Source: Taxillus chinensis
Taxonomy: Eukaryota; Streptophyta; Magnoliopsida; Santalales; Loranthaceae
Reading direction: 5' to 3'
NCBI GenBank assembly: GCA_023512835.1
Contig: CM042088.1
Span: 29,413,164 to 29,477,163 of the forward strand
Length of the DNA stretch: 64,000 nt
Shown here: one piece after another, positions 9,906 to 21,290 of the stretch
Layout of the letters: every line of letters begins with the position of its first letter
Position numbering within the stretch: the first letter of the stretch is position 1
Made by a program: the position numbers and the translations under genes
The notes under the pieces: model-generated
Databases searched by the model: none
What the model saw: only the letters and a program-made list of their open reading frames with translations
Told to the model about the DNA's origin: nothing

Positions 9906-10683
9906 CGCTTGGCGTATTAAGAAATATACATTTCTCACTTTGGTCTATTCTGAGGAAAATTTAGATTCAGTACTTAAAAACACGTGGTGGTTAGATTTTG
10001 GTGCTACTACTCATATCAGTATTTCTATGAAGGGTTTCCTAAACTACCGAAAGTCAAGTGATGCTAAAAGATATATCTTTGTAGGCAATGAAAACTCGGT
10101 GGAAGTCGAGGTTATTGTGCATTTTAAGTTGTTATTAAGAACTGATTATTATTTGGATTTATTAGATACTTTTGTTGTATCGTCTTTTAGGCAGAAAAAT
10201 GGTTTCAGTTTCTTTATTGAACAAATCAGATTATTATTGTTCATTTCGAAACAATCAATATAATTTATTTAAAAATTCAAATGTTGTGGGAACTTGTTCT
10301 TTATGTGCACATGACAATTTATATTTGCTTGATACAATTGCTTTTTATAATGAACCTTGCATATGAAATCAAAAGGTACAAAACGACAATTAAGTGCAGA
10401 TAATTCTACTACATTATGGCCTAAATGATTAGGTCACATCTCTAAAAATAGAATTGAACGGCTTATATCAGATGAGATTTTAGATTATCTTGATTTTACA
10501 AACTTTGATGTTTGTATTGATTATATCAAGGGAAAATAAACCAAAATAAAGAAATTAGGTGTCAATAGAACTACAAATGTCTTAAATTGATACACAGATA
10601 TTTGTGGTTCATTTCATATGACTTCTTGGAATGGTCAACAATACTTTATATCATTCATAGATGAATATTCACGCTATGGATGT
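9889..10683 (+). pseudogene. Copia protease and integrase N-terminus remnant
   Basis: A frame at 9889-10263 carries WWLDFGATTHISISM, the Copia aspartic protease active-site region with the usual DSG reading DFG. It continues with the conserved YIFVGNENSVEVE block. The frame then shifts (10172-10366, NLYLLDTIAF). A GAG-pre-integrase part follows (LGHISKNRIERLISDEIL near 10430-10480), then an integrase core start (YTDICGSF, FISFIDEYSRYG near 10590-10680). It ends abruptly at 10683 where the LTR of element A begins. Several in-frame stops make it inactive. Confidence 0.8.
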
Positions 10684-10959
10684 TGTTGGGCTCCATTTTG
10701 TCCGGGTTGGATATAGTAACCACATTTTATATATATCCTTTGCCCTCAGACCATATTTTTATTAAACAGGTCCATAAAGATTCCCCACTACAAAGGAATG
10801 GGTTAGAGTCGAGGTTAACCCCAATTTGCACAAGATGAGTATACTGACACAAATAGGGAAACCCAAAATTGATAACATCTGTTACAAGCTCCTGAAGTGC
10901 CCCAAGGCCAACACCAGGTGATAGAGAATGAAAATTGAAAAAAAATCAATCTGAAGCAT

Positions 10960-11650
10960 CGTAGTCAAATTCGGAGCATCGTGGTCAAATCCGGAGCATC
11001 GTGGTCAACTCCGAGACATCATTGATCTGGACTAAGCCTCCACTGATACAAAGTAAGGATCCGAGCCTTCTATTGATCCGGACTAAGCCTCATTGATATG
11101 GAGTAAGGATCTGAGCTTTCCACTGATCCGGACTAAGCCTCATTGATCCAGAATAAGGATCCAAGCCATCACTAATCCGGATTAAAGCCTTATTGATACG
11201 AAGTAAGGATCTGAGCTTTCCATTGATCCGTACTAAGCCTCATTGATACAGAATAAGGATCCGAGCCATCACTAATCCGGATTAAAGCCTCATTGATGTG
11301 GAGTAAGGATCCGAGCCTTCCACTGATTCGGGTTAAAGCCTCATTGATACGGAGTAAGGATCTGAGCCTTCCACTGATTCGAACTAAGCCTCACTGATAC
11401 AGAGTAAGGATTCGAGCTTTCCATTAATCCGGACTAAGCCTCTACTGATACGGAGTAAGGATCTGAGCCTTCCATTGATCCGGACTAAGTCTCCACTAAT
11501 ACGAAATAAGGATCCGAGCCTTCCACTGATCCGGACTAAGCTCTAATCATCCGGATTAAGTTTCAATCACCTGAAATAAGCTTCCAATCATCCGGAATAA
11601 GCTTCTCATGATCTGAGCCTTCCATTGATCCAGATATGAGCCTCTACTGA
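10960..11650 (+). repeat. Direct-repeat array in LTR A
   Basis: Imperfect tandem units of about 50-60 bp built from GATCCGAGCCTTCCACTGAT and CCGGACTAAGCCTCATTGAT, with unit length varying. The same motif in reverse complement fills 20828-21290 of solo LTR B. Confidence 0.85.
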
Positions 11651-12496
11651 CCTTCGAACCTACCGACCTTTGACCTTCGCTGTTTGGCCCATCCACGGGT
11701 TCGCTCACTGTTCATTCACGAGATGTGTTGGTATTAGCTGGGCAGATGCTTTTCAATGCCTGTCGGTCACATGTGCTCATATAAAAACAACAGGGCAATC
11801 ATAGGTCGTCAGTCCACCCGACATAAGATGGAATCTGGAAATAAAAAATGCTGGCATGAATAATACATCAATAAATGTTGTAATCAAGATGATGCATCCA
11901 AAGGCATTTAAAAGGGGTCCTTCTCGCACAAAAAAAAGACTTACGCCCAAGGAAAGAACGCTTAGAGTGAACACCTAGATTGTCTCTTCCTTTCCTAAAA
12001 GTTTTCCCACACCCAAAAATAATGCATGGTTTCTCTTTCTCTACCCCCCTTTCCAACTCCTCTTTCCCAAATATTATTCCAGTTCTCTTTTTCCTAGCAA
12101 AAGAAAAACAAAAAAAGTTCTCCTTCCCATATTCTCTCTCTCCCTACGAGTTCCCTTTCCAAAAACCAAAAAAAACTCCTTCTCTCACTCCTTCTCTCGC
12201 ATAAGTTCTCTTACCCAAAACCAAAAAAATCCCTCTCACAGCAAGCGACTTTCGGTGCGAACAGAACAGTTCAAATGGACGGCCGGAGTTGAAGCCCAAA
12301 GTCGGTTCAGTTAATTTGTATTTGTTTATTTATTACTTTTTAGCTTATTTATATTTATAGTTGATGTAATGCTTAGTATTTTCCTATTTTTTTTATGTTG
12401 TTGGTATATGTTGTATTTTTATTATATTTTTCCTTTTTTGTATGTTGTATGTTATAATATGTAAAGTATATTAAACAAAAAAACAAAAAAAAAACA

Positions 12497-12518
12497 AAAG
12501 AAGAAGAAGAAGAAGAAG
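12497..12518. repeat. (GAA)n microsatellite
   Basis: Seven copies of GAA/AGA at the end of a poly-A-rich stretch inside LTR A. Confidence 0.85.
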
Positions 12519-13212
12519 TGAATTTTTATTTGTGGATGTCACAATCACATACACCACACTTATTTTGATATGTGTGTTCATTTAATCATAGTCAAAAACA
12601 AAAAAACACGAACATGCCTTTTTAAGTTTTGTGTAGATTTAGGTTCAATTCTTTCCAAAAAAAGGGGGTTTAATAAAAAAGAAAAAGATAAAAAGTAAAA
12701 ATGTTTTCAAAAACACAAACAAAACAAAAAAACAAAAACGTTTTCATAGATTAAAGAAAAAGAAGATAAGAAAAAATGTTTTCAAGTCAAATATTTTAAT
12801 TTTTAATTTTAATGTTTTCAATCTTAGAATTTCATTTTCCACTTCAAACAAAAAAACAAAACAAAACTTTTAAGATTTCCTTAGAAATTTAGGGTAAATC
12901 AAATTTGATCATAACTTTGACAAAAGCGTAGAATTTTTAGGAAAACAATAGTACGTTGAATAATGAAAATAAATAGACACCTTCTCCTCCTAAGATAGAT
13001 ACCGAAAGGGCACTGTAGGTGTACTAATCCTTCCCTACATGTAACCAACTCCTGAACCCTTCTCTGATAACGTAGACCACACCTTAAATTACTCAAAGCA
13101 GAGGGTATCCAATTGTATCCTAAAAACAGTTGGTGGCGACTCTAAATTTCTCACTATTAGTTTAGTTTGAGCCCACCCCAAACGGGCTCGGACGAAAACC
13201 AGTGATAACAGC

Positions 13213-13230
13213 TGGCGACTCTGCTAGGGA
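13213..13230 (+). other. Primer-binding site of element A, tRNA-Arg type
   Basis: TGGCGACTCTGCTAGGGA lies two bases after the LTR end. It resembles the complement of the 3' end of a plant tRNA-Arg and differs in one base from the PBS of the Ogre-like element. Confidence 0.75.
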
Positions 13231-13870
13231 CTTTGTACAAACTTTAGAGAGTTAAGTCTAGCATTAGGAATACGGGGTTATTTTATTTTTGCTGTTGTAT
13301 ATATTTAACTACCATGATAGTTATGATTTATTTATATGCTTTAACTGCCATAATAACTGCCATTTTGCTTTCTAAAACTGTAATTGTGATACGCTTTAAC
13401 TGCCATGATAAGTATTATTTTCTAATCGTAATTGTGAATAACTGCCATGATAGTTGTGCTTTATTGCTTTCCCTACCTGTTGCATTCATGCATAACCCTA
13501 TACCCGGGTTTCTCACAATCTAGGTTAGCGAGATTTAGTACGGTCCCCTACCTTATGCGTTGATCATTATCCGCAAAGGGGCCTCAAACTTCTCACTCAA
13601 GCTTGAGGTTCTTTTAAGGCTTGTCCTTTTAAGATCCCCCTCTGGTAAATCTCATTGTGTATGGAGCCCTCTACAAAGGAAGTTTGGGAACCAACGAATA
13701 AGATAGGTCTAGCAATAGAAGCCCATCAAGGGCATTGACTCACATGTTGTTTGCTCATTCCATGCCATGCTAACCTCTATTTTGTAGGGTAGTTGCTAAG
13801 GCATCCCTTGTACAAATTATTTGCCTTACGATTAGTGATTTCTTTTATCTTGTCTATTTGTCATATTGGC
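13231..13870 (+). other. Leader of element A, non-coding
   Basis: Sequence between PBS and ORF1. It shares blocks (on the opposite strand) with the leader of the Ogre-like element at 35200-35560, for example AGAAGCCCATCAAGGGCAT and the region around CCCTATACCCGGGTTT. No protein features. Confidence 0.7.
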
Positions 13871-14696
13871 ATGACAACTTTTAGTCATCTCCTACAAGGC
13901 CTTCATGACAAGGAGGCTGTCTCAGTGGTGGCCCAAGCATCTAGGAACATTCAACTTTGCCTTGGAGATTTTCCCCTAGAAAGTAAAATAGGTTATCATC
14001 GAAAATCAGTTGGCCTACACTAAAGAACTATAGATGATATGGAAGCGATGGTTAGATGAAAAGAAAAACATCTACATACAAGAGTTTAGGGATTTGCTCC
14101 ATGTGACCGAGCTACTAGCAGACAAGGATATGCTTGGGGAAATATATTTTTGGGAGCCTCGACAGTGATGCTTCGACTTTAACGACATAGATCTTGTTCC
14201 CACCATAAAAGAATACAGAAGATTATCGGATATCCCAGTTGAAGAAAATAAAAGGAAGATCTATTTATCGGAGCCCAGAAAATCATGTCGAAGGGTTTTT
14301 TGCTGAGATAATGGGCAACCCAGTTTGGGACTCACCAACAATTACAAGCCATGGAGGGCGAGAATATCTTTCATGGGCAACAATCAAAGAAATGATACAA
14401 ACTGCAATGGAAGCAGGGACGCACTAGCTATTTACATTAGCCATATACAGTCCAAAACATGGCATTTATCCCACATACATATCCTGGAGGGCACAACACA
14501 AGCCACAGTCTACAGATATGAGAGCGATCCTCTAGGAGAATCAGATTCTAAGGCAGCAAGTCCAAAGGCTAGAAGCATCTGTAGAAGAAGCTCTTCAGAG
14601 GTTACAGCTGCTGGAAAAACAGATCGAGACCATATTGAAGTAGAGGGAGGAGGCAGGTGAGCGACCACCTCAGAGGAGGAGGCGCCGTGCTAATTA
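13871..14696 (+). pseudogene. ORF1 remnant of element A (DUF7745-like)
   Basis: It begins MTTFSHLLQGLHDKEAVSVV, parallel to MASFDHLL of the Ogre-like ORF1. After stops and frame changes it reads FNDIDLVPTIKEYRRL near 14170-14225, matching VDLVPSIEEYKRL at 34715-34680 on the minus strand. Downstream frames are open in pieces (14239-14427 and 14325-14660). The extra ORF before gag is a hallmark of Ogre/Tat elements. Its role is unknown. The region ends in an Arg-rich tail and a TAA near 14696, like the RRRHC tail of the other copy. Not functional. Confidence 0.65.
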
Positions 14697-15555
14697 AGAG
14701 ATGACTAGAAATTTCTTTAAGATCATGTGGCAATAGCTCTCATATTACATGGCATTTTTGCATTGTATTGTGTGTTTTCAAAATGATTGCAATAAATGTC
14801 ATGCCTCGGATTTTTGACCCGCATATACTGATTAGTGAATCCCCATGCCCACACCCGAAGGGACAAGGGGTTGGTGATAAAACCTGGAAAGGGACCTTAG
14901 CATGGGTGCCGTCCCTAAACCATACCACACATATAGCACACGAAGACAGAAATCCACAGTACAAACACATATACATACATGGTCTTTCCCTCGCGGGGTT
15001 ATAATCATAGTTTTTACAATTTAACAAAACAAACAAATACACACAAGGTCTTCACCTTTAGTGAACCTCCTAACTCCTGTAAGCACTTGAAACAAACAAA
15101 GACAAACACAACAGGAGGGGTGAGCAATTACAGCTCAGTAGGGATCATGTCTCCCCGACCCATCCTAACTCATAAACTAGTGTGGGCATGTGCTCATGTA
15201 ATGCTACATATACATCACCATTTCAATCTTGTACACACACTAAAATACAAAGAAAACTTCCCAGGTAATGTAAAGACTCGTATTTGGGTAGTTTTGAGAG
15301 ATAGCCATTCTATAGGAATGTAACTATCTGGACGGTAGTGTAGTCGTCGATGTGAGCATTTTGACTGTACCTAGGCCCGATTCTGAGTCGGGGCCTCATT
15401 TGGGTGTAATAATATCTGCTTGGTGTTGTGCTCATCATTTCGAGCGTTTTGACTGTAATTTGACTCAATTTGGAGTTCGAGACCTTGGAGGTCAATTATT
15501 GGGTGAGGAGGTCAATGATTGACTAGGTCAGTTATTGGTCAATGACTGGCAGAAA

Positions 15556-15563
15556 TATAAATA
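15556..15563 (+). promoter_or_regulatory. TATA box of LTR F
   Basis: TATAAATA followed about 51 bp downstream by (GA)n, the same arrangement as in LTR G. Transcription would start roughly 25-35 bp downstream. Confidence 0.6.
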
Positions 15564-15613
15564 GCAAGAAAAAAAGAAGAAGCTTTCACTTTACGCTATC
15601 ACGTTTGTGCGTT

Positions 15614-15614
15614 T

Positions 15615-15641
<27 letters not shown>
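15614..15641 (+). repeat. (GA)n run in LTR F
   Basis: About 28 bp of GA repeats, placed just downstream of the presumed transcription start. Confidence 0.95.
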
Positions 15642-15646
<5 letters not shown>

Positions 15647-16194
15647 GGAGCTTGGTGCCTTGGCGATTTGGGTTTGTGGAGCTCAAAGAATCACTCCAAG
15701 TAGGTGTTCTTGAACTTCTTATCTTGATTCTATCCTTGGTATGCACGAATTTGTCATGATTTATGAAATTAAGCATGAATCCTAGGTTTTGGAGAAATCC
15801 AATTTTGGGTTAGATCTAATGGTTTAGCATAAGATCTGTGGTTAAGAACTGTTTTATATCAGTTTTAATATGTGTTTCTGTGATCTAGAGCTGTTTAATT
15901 GCATATTCCATGAGGGTTGAGAAGTCAACCATGGAAATCTAGATTTAGATCTAGATTTCTGGAAATCGGAAATTTAGTGCGTGTTTCTGCTGTTATCTGT
16001 GCGATTTAGAGGCGTTCTGGACGCATTTTGAGGTAGATATCGTAGTTTGTTGCGTAGAATGCATGTTTGTGCGCGTCTGGGGGTTGCTGGGTTGATTTCA
16101 GATGAAGAACAGGCAAAAACGACGATGAACAGTACCCTAGGCGAATTACTGGGTCGAAATAACGAAGATCCGAAGTTCTGGGTCGAAGGGTCAA

Positions 16195-16375
16195 AGATCC
16201 AGGGTCGTAGGGTCGTAGTTCGTAGACCCGTAGTTCGTAGCTCGAAGGTTCGTAATTCGTAGGGTTGTAGTTCGTAGACCGGTAGTTCGTAGCTCGAAGG
16301 TTCATAGTTCGTAGGGTCGTAGTTCGCAGACTCGTAGTTCGAAGGTCGAAGATCGAAGACCCGCTTCGAGTCTTC
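16195..16375 (+). repeat. Short tandem array in LTR F
   Basis: Repeats of GTAGTTCGTAGACCCGTAGT and GGTCGTAGTTCGTAG variants, CpG-rich, giving open frames with repeated Asn-Tyr-Glu codons on the minus strand that are repeat translation, not a gene. Confidence 0.85.
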
Positions 16376-18118
16376 GAGGCGTGCTATGCAGCTACGAGTT
16401 GCAGCTCCAGCTACGAGTCTCCGAGGCGCGCTGCAATTCTGTGCTACGAGTCGCAGGTCCAACAGTGTAACTGGACACTGGACTGGACTATTTACATTGT
16501 AACCTATAAAGTATATACTTAAGTTACAATGTAAATAATGAAATACCCCCCTTTTGGAATCAAAGAAAAATATTAGAAAAATTAATTCCCACTCTTTCAA
16601 AATGTGAAAATTGGGATTTAGTGTAAAATCTCGGAAAAATCCAATTTTTCGTAGAGGTAAATTTTTGGAAAGTGGGGTTAGACATCTCAGAAAAATCCCC
16701 AAAAATCAGATTATCTTAGTTATGATGAGAGAACCCAATGCCGGGACTTTTTATTTCAAGAAAACAACTCCTATAGGTATCTCCTTCTTTAGTCAAGGAA
16801 TGAGGATCGACTTGTGAAGACTGGCTACAGTTCTAAAGGGAGTATTATACACCTTAAGACCATATTGGTGTTGGTAGGTTGGTTTGTGGATTTGGGACTT
16901 AGACTAGTGGAGGACTTTCTTCCCGGAGGACGTGCCCACTACTCTGATGTATGAGTACTGTATTTTTGTATTGTATTATGTGTTGTATCCCGGACATGAG
17001 TCCGTGGATAGTTGTATTTGCATACTGTTTATGATGTGATGTCTATATGACTGTTTGACTCATTGTATGCATGATGATATATGGGAAAGTACAGGATTAC
17101 CCTTGATGTATGACTGTACAGGGTTGCATATTTGAGACAGCACCTGCGGTGTAGTCTCCATTGGTGCTGGTCACCAACCCCTTGACCTTTCGGGTGCGGG
17201 CAAGGGGATGTCATGTTCCTAGTTCCGGGTTCCCTGGAATTTAGGGGTGTGACAGGTAATCCGAAACATTGCCTCTCAAGCACCATGTTACCCCCAGGCA
17301 CAGTATTGCTCCTCTGGCCACGTATTAACTCTCAAGCATAGTAGCCTCTTAGGCTCTGAACAAATCTTGCCTCCCAGGCCCTCAATAGTAGCCTCTTAGT
17401 CTTCTTTGCCTCTCACATGACCACTAGAGTTCATAACTCTCTCTATAATATAGGCCAGTTTTCACAAAACTATCCTCAAGTCTTGGCCAAGAGAGTGGAT
17501 TTTCGTAGAAGCTATTTTCTTGAAATAAAAATTCCCGGCATTGGCTCCCCATACCATAACTAAGATAATCTGATTTTTGGAGATTTTTCTGAGAGGTCTA
17601 ACCCCACTTTCCAAAAAGTCACCACTACGAAAAACTGCATATTTTCGTGATTTCACACTAAATCTCTTTTTTCACATTTTAAAGAAGTGAGAATTTGATT
17701 TTCTAGTATTTTTATTTAAATCCGAAGGGGGGGGGGGTATTTCATTATTTACATTGTAACTTAAGTATATTACTTAATTATGGAGAGGCATAATGGTTTA
17801 CAATATAAATGGTCCTGCTGTACCTTGGAACTGCTAACCCGAAGCTGCAGAACTACTAACTAGGAGACTCAAAGCTTAGACTCGAAGACTCGAAGATTTG
17901 CCTTGAACGTTTGACTTTCGACCTTCGACCTTCAAATTTCGAACTTCGACCCTTCCTAGATTGCCCATGGTACTGTTCATCGTCATTTTTGGCCTATTTT
18001 TCATTTGGAATCAACCCAGCGACCCCTAGACGCCCACAAACCCACTTTTAACTCAATAAACTATAATATATACCCCAAAATGCGTCCTTAATGCCTCTAA
18101 ATCGCACAGTAACAATAG

Positions 18119-18119
<1 letters not shown>

Positions 18120-18178
<59 letters not shown>
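18120..18178. repeat. (AC)n/(AT)n compound microsatellite
   Basis: About 40 bp of AC followed by about 20 bp of AT inside solo LTR E. Confidence 0.95.
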
Positions 18179-18772
18179 TATTTTTATAGATTATATCCAT
18201 CTAGATCTAGATCTACCTTGCCATGATTGACTTCTCAACCCTTATGAAATACATGGTTCTAAACCCTCAGATTTCAGAAATACATACCTACAATAATATA
18301 AATCAGATCTTAACTGCAGATCTTATGATAAACCGCCAGATCTAACTTGAAATTTGGTTTTTCCCCAAATTCCCCAAAAACCCAAGGTTCATGCTATATT
18401 TCATATCATGACAAAATTCGTGCAAATCAAGAACATAATCAAGCGAAGGAGTACAGGAACTCCTACCTGGAGTGATTCTTTGAGCTCCACGAACCCAAAT
18501 CGCCCCAAATCACTAAGGTTTCAAGCTTTAAAGCTCTCTCCCTCAAACACACCAACGTGATAGCGTAAAGTGGAAGCTCTCTTTATGTTCCTCTTATTTA
18601 TATTTCTTGTTAATTTTTTAATTAATAAATACCCAAAATTACACAATTAGCCTTCCAAGGTCCCAAACTCCAAATTGGACCCAACTACAGCCAAAACGCT
18701 CATATTGCCGAGCACGATATCAAAATGAGATCTTCATTATCAATTAAATCAACCCAAATATGGGTTATTATA

Positions 18773-18948
18773 ATAAAGTTATTTGTTATCTAACCCTTCC
18801 ACATTCCTTCATGTATTTCATGCATATTAAAAACTAAAAAAAGCAAATAAAAATTACCTTGTACCCAGTTGGGTAGTAGCCTCTCTCTAGGATCGTGCAC
18901 TCTTACTACCTTAGATCCTGGCGCAAGTAAGTCTCACAGCCATAGCCA
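18773..18948 (+). other. Element A spacer between ORF1 and gag
   Basis: It starts with the second ATAAA of the LTR E target duplication and leads to the gag start codon at 18949. AT-rich, no coding features, like the spacer at 33250-33603 of the Ogre-like element. Confidence 0.65.
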
Positions 18949-19169
18949 ATGGCCAAAGAAGTAGAGAACAGACTCACCGGTTTGGAACAGTCACAACAAA
19001 AAGTAACTAGCAGCATACAAGCCCTACATGGGCAAATGACCTTGATGATGGACATCCTCACAAAACTGACCGGAGAAAGAGAAAGAACCCTCGATAGGGG
19101 GAACTACAAGTCACCTTCAAGAGCAGGGGCAGGAGGCAGTTCAGCCGCCCAATCTGGGTCCAAGCCAGG
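18949..19169 (+). pseudogene. gag N-terminus of element A
   Basis: It opens MAKEVENRLTGLEQSQQKV and continues with a coiled-coil region ending MDILTKLTGERERTL, parallel to the N-terminus of the Ogre-like gag (MAEHTKLAQEEIG, MMDMLAKLTAERE). The frame is cut at 19169 by solo LTR B, with CCAGG duplicated. It resumes at 38545. The protein would be the particle-forming Gag, but the continuing parts are broken. Confidence 0.75.
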
Positions 19170-20320
19170 TGTCATCACTAGTTTTCGTTCGTGTCCATTT
19201 AGGGTGGGCTTAAATGAAACCAATGGTAAGGAATTTAGAGTCGTCACCAACTGTTTTTGGGGTACAGAGAAGGATTCACCCTCTACTTTGAGTAGTTTAA
19301 GGTGTGGTCTGCGTTATCAGAGAAGGATTCGAGAGTTAGTTACGTGTGGGGAAGGATTAGCACCCCTACAGCGCCCTTTCGGTATCTATTTTCGGAGGAG
19401 GAGGTTTCTATTTATTTTCACTATTGTGATTGGGTTGAGGCATTATGGTTTTCCTAAAGAGTCTATGATTTTTATTTAGCTAAGTTATTTGTCAAAGTTA
19501 TGGTAACAATTGATTTACCATAAATTTCTAAAGGAATCCTAAAGGTTTTGTTTTGCTTTTTATTTGAAGTGGGAAATGAAATCCTAAGGTTTTGGTTTTT
19601 CATTTTTTTGTTGCTTTTTGGTTTGTTTGTTTTTTTGGTTTTTAGTTTGAAAATGTTTTTTTTTGTTTTTTTGTCCCTTTTTGTGTTTTGAAAACTCTTT
19701 TTTTGTCTTTTTTGTTTTGAAATAATTGAACCGAAATTACAAGTTAAAACTTAAAAATACATATTTTTTTTGGTTTTCGACTATGACTACATGAGCACAC
19801 ATATCAAAATAAGTGTGGAGTGTGCGATTGTGACATCCACAAATAATATCAAAATAAAGCTACCATCTTTCTTTCTCTTTTTTTTCTTCCTTTTCATGCC
19901 TCTCTTTGTTTTCTCTTTGTTTTTGTTTTTTTCTTCATTCTTTACATATTACAACATACAACATATACGACAAATACCAACAACATAAAAACAAAATACA
20001 AGTAAAATACAACATATATAAACAACATAAAAAGAAAAAAAACAGGAAAATACTAAGACTTACATCAAGTATAATTATAAATAAGCTAGAAAGTAGTAAA
20101 TAAACAAGTGCAAATTAACTAAACCGACTTTGAGGCTTTAAAATCGGCCTTTCGTTTGAAATATCACGTCCACACCGAAAGTCGCCTGCTTACCCAAATC
20201 ACTAAATTTCAGTAGCACCAAGTACAAAAATCAGCTAGGATTTATTGTGGAGATTGTAGTGGTACGTTGGATTTTTAAGCAGATGATGAAAAGAATATTT
20301 TTTTTGGGTAGAAAACAAAA

Positions 20321-20339
20321 GAGAGAGAGAGAGAGAGAA
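20321..20339. repeat. (GA)n run in solo LTR B
   Basis: Short GA repeat within a purine-rich region that corresponds to the CT-rich stretch of LTR A. Confidence 0.85.
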
Positions 20340-20827
20340 TGTTTTCTTTGGGCAAGAGAACCCATAAAAGAGAAAGAGAGAATCTAGGGGACTTTTTTTC
20401 TTTTTTTTTTGTTTTGGGAAACGAAGTTAAGGGAAAGAGAGAGTATGGGAAGGTTTTTTTTTTTTGGGAAAGGGAGAGAGTTTGGGCGAAAATCTGGGTC
20501 TTCTTTGGTGTAAGCTTGGGAGTCATTTCTGGGCATAAGTCTCTTGTGTGAGGGAGAGAGTTAATGCCTTTGGACGTAGCCTCATTATCACTGCATTTAT
20601 TAATGTATTATTCATGCTAACAATTTTTTATTTCCGGATTCCATCTTATGTCGGGTGGACTGATGACCTATGATTGCCTTATTGGTTTCATATGAGCATA
20701 TGTGACCGACAGGCGTTGAAAAGCATCTGTACAACTAATACAAACACATCCCATGAAGAAACAGTGAGCGAACCCGTGGATAGGCCAATTAGCGAAGGTC
20801 AAAGGTTAGTAGGGTCAAAGGTCAATG

Positions 20828-21290
20828 GAGGCTCGGATCCGGATCAATGGAAGGCTATTCCAGATGATTGAAGCTTAATCCGGATCAATGGAAAGCTTAG
20901 ATCCTTACTCTGTATCAGTGGAAGCTTAGTCCGGATCAATGGAAGGCTCAGATCCTTACTCTGTGTTAGTGGAAGCTTAGTCCAGACTAGTGGAAGGCTC
21001 AGATCCGTACTCCATGTCAGTGGAAGCTTAGTACGGATCAATGAAGGCTTGGTTCCTTACTTCGTGTCAGTGGAAGCTTAATCCAGATCAATAGAAGGCT
21101 CGTATCCTTACTCTGTGTTTGTGGAAGCTTAGTCCGGATCAATGAAGGCTCGGATCCTTACTCTGTGTCAATGGAAGCTTAGTCCGGATCAATGAAGGCT
21201 CGGTTCCTTACTCTGCGTCAGTGGAAGCTTAGTTCGGATCAATGGAAGGCTCAGATCCTTACTCCGTGTCAGTGGAAGCTTAGACTAATC
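20828..21290 (-). repeat. Direct-repeat array in solo LTR B
   Basis: Units such as GTGGAAGCTTAGTCCGGATC and AATGGAAGGCTCAGATCCTT, reverse-complement relatives of the array in LTR A, roughly 50-57 bp each. Confidence 0.85.

Larger units (their letters stand above)
2788..10683 (+). mobile_element. Degenerate Ty1/Copia retrotransposon, 5' part
   Basis: Remains of a Copia element in order: a short LTR (about 2788-3088), a decayed initiator-Met primer-binding site (3091-3103), a leader, gag (from about 9165), zinc knuckle, aspartic protease, GAG-pre-integrase and the start of the integrase, where it stops at 10683. The leader is interrupted by a TIR element at 3219-7676. The integrase is interrupted by the LTR of Tat element A, which starts at 10684 with GATGT (10679-10683) directly before it as candidate target duplication. 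Reverse transcriptase, RNase H and the 3' LTR are not in the window and should lie beyond element A. The gag to integrase part is certain from protein motifs. Joining it to the LTR at 2788 across a leader of about 1.6 kb is inference. Confidence 0.7.
10684..13210 (+). repeat. 5' LTR of element A
   Basis: About 2.5 kb, TGTTGGGCTCC to GTGATAACA, followed after GC by the PBS. It is the same family as solo LTR B (opposite strand), with matching order: start, direct-repeat array, CT-rich stretch, poly-A/T-rich stretch, and an end near GGGCACTGTAGG. The array at 10960-11650 and CT-rich DNA at 11990-12240 are internal features. Confidence 0.85.
15269..17254 (+). mobile_element. Solo LTR F inside solo LTR E
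   Basis: 1986 bp from TGTAAAGACTCG to GGTGTGACA with an exact target duplication GGTAA (15264-15268 and 17255-17259). It shares its start and most of its length with LTR G (42716-45025) but lacks about 407 bp present there. It contains a TATA box, a (GA)n run and a short tandem array at 16195-16375. No PBS, PPT or coding sequence adjoins it. A Tekay-like chromovirus origin is inferred from family resemblance to the LTRs of element C. Confidence 0.88.
14797..18772 (-). mobile_element. Solo LTR E, interrupted by solo LTR F
   Basis: On the plus strand it runs from TGTCATGCCTCGG (14797) to TTATTATA (18772), with ATAAA on both sides (14792-14796 and 18773-18777). Its own sequence is 14797-15268 plus 17260-18772, close to 2 kb, the same length class as LTR F. 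It is the reverse orientation of the F/G family: the block at 17460-17700 mirrors 16560-16810. A TATA box on the minus strand (18595-18602) and a CT-rich stretch behind it suit an LTR promoter. No internal coding DNA, so a solo LTR left by recombination between LTRs. The terminal CA has become TA. Confidence 0.8.

Noticed and set aside
11777..12204. Overlapping frames in LTR A
   Set aside because: Low-complexity CT-rich DNA inside an LTR, with no conserved motif.
15974..16702. 242-codon minus-strand frame with repeated Tyr-Glu motifs
   Set aside because: It is the translation of the short tandem array in LTR F and has no counterpart in LTR G.
14797..18772. E and F as an LTR pair
   Set aside because: Opposite orientation, F lies inside E, and each has its own exact target duplication.
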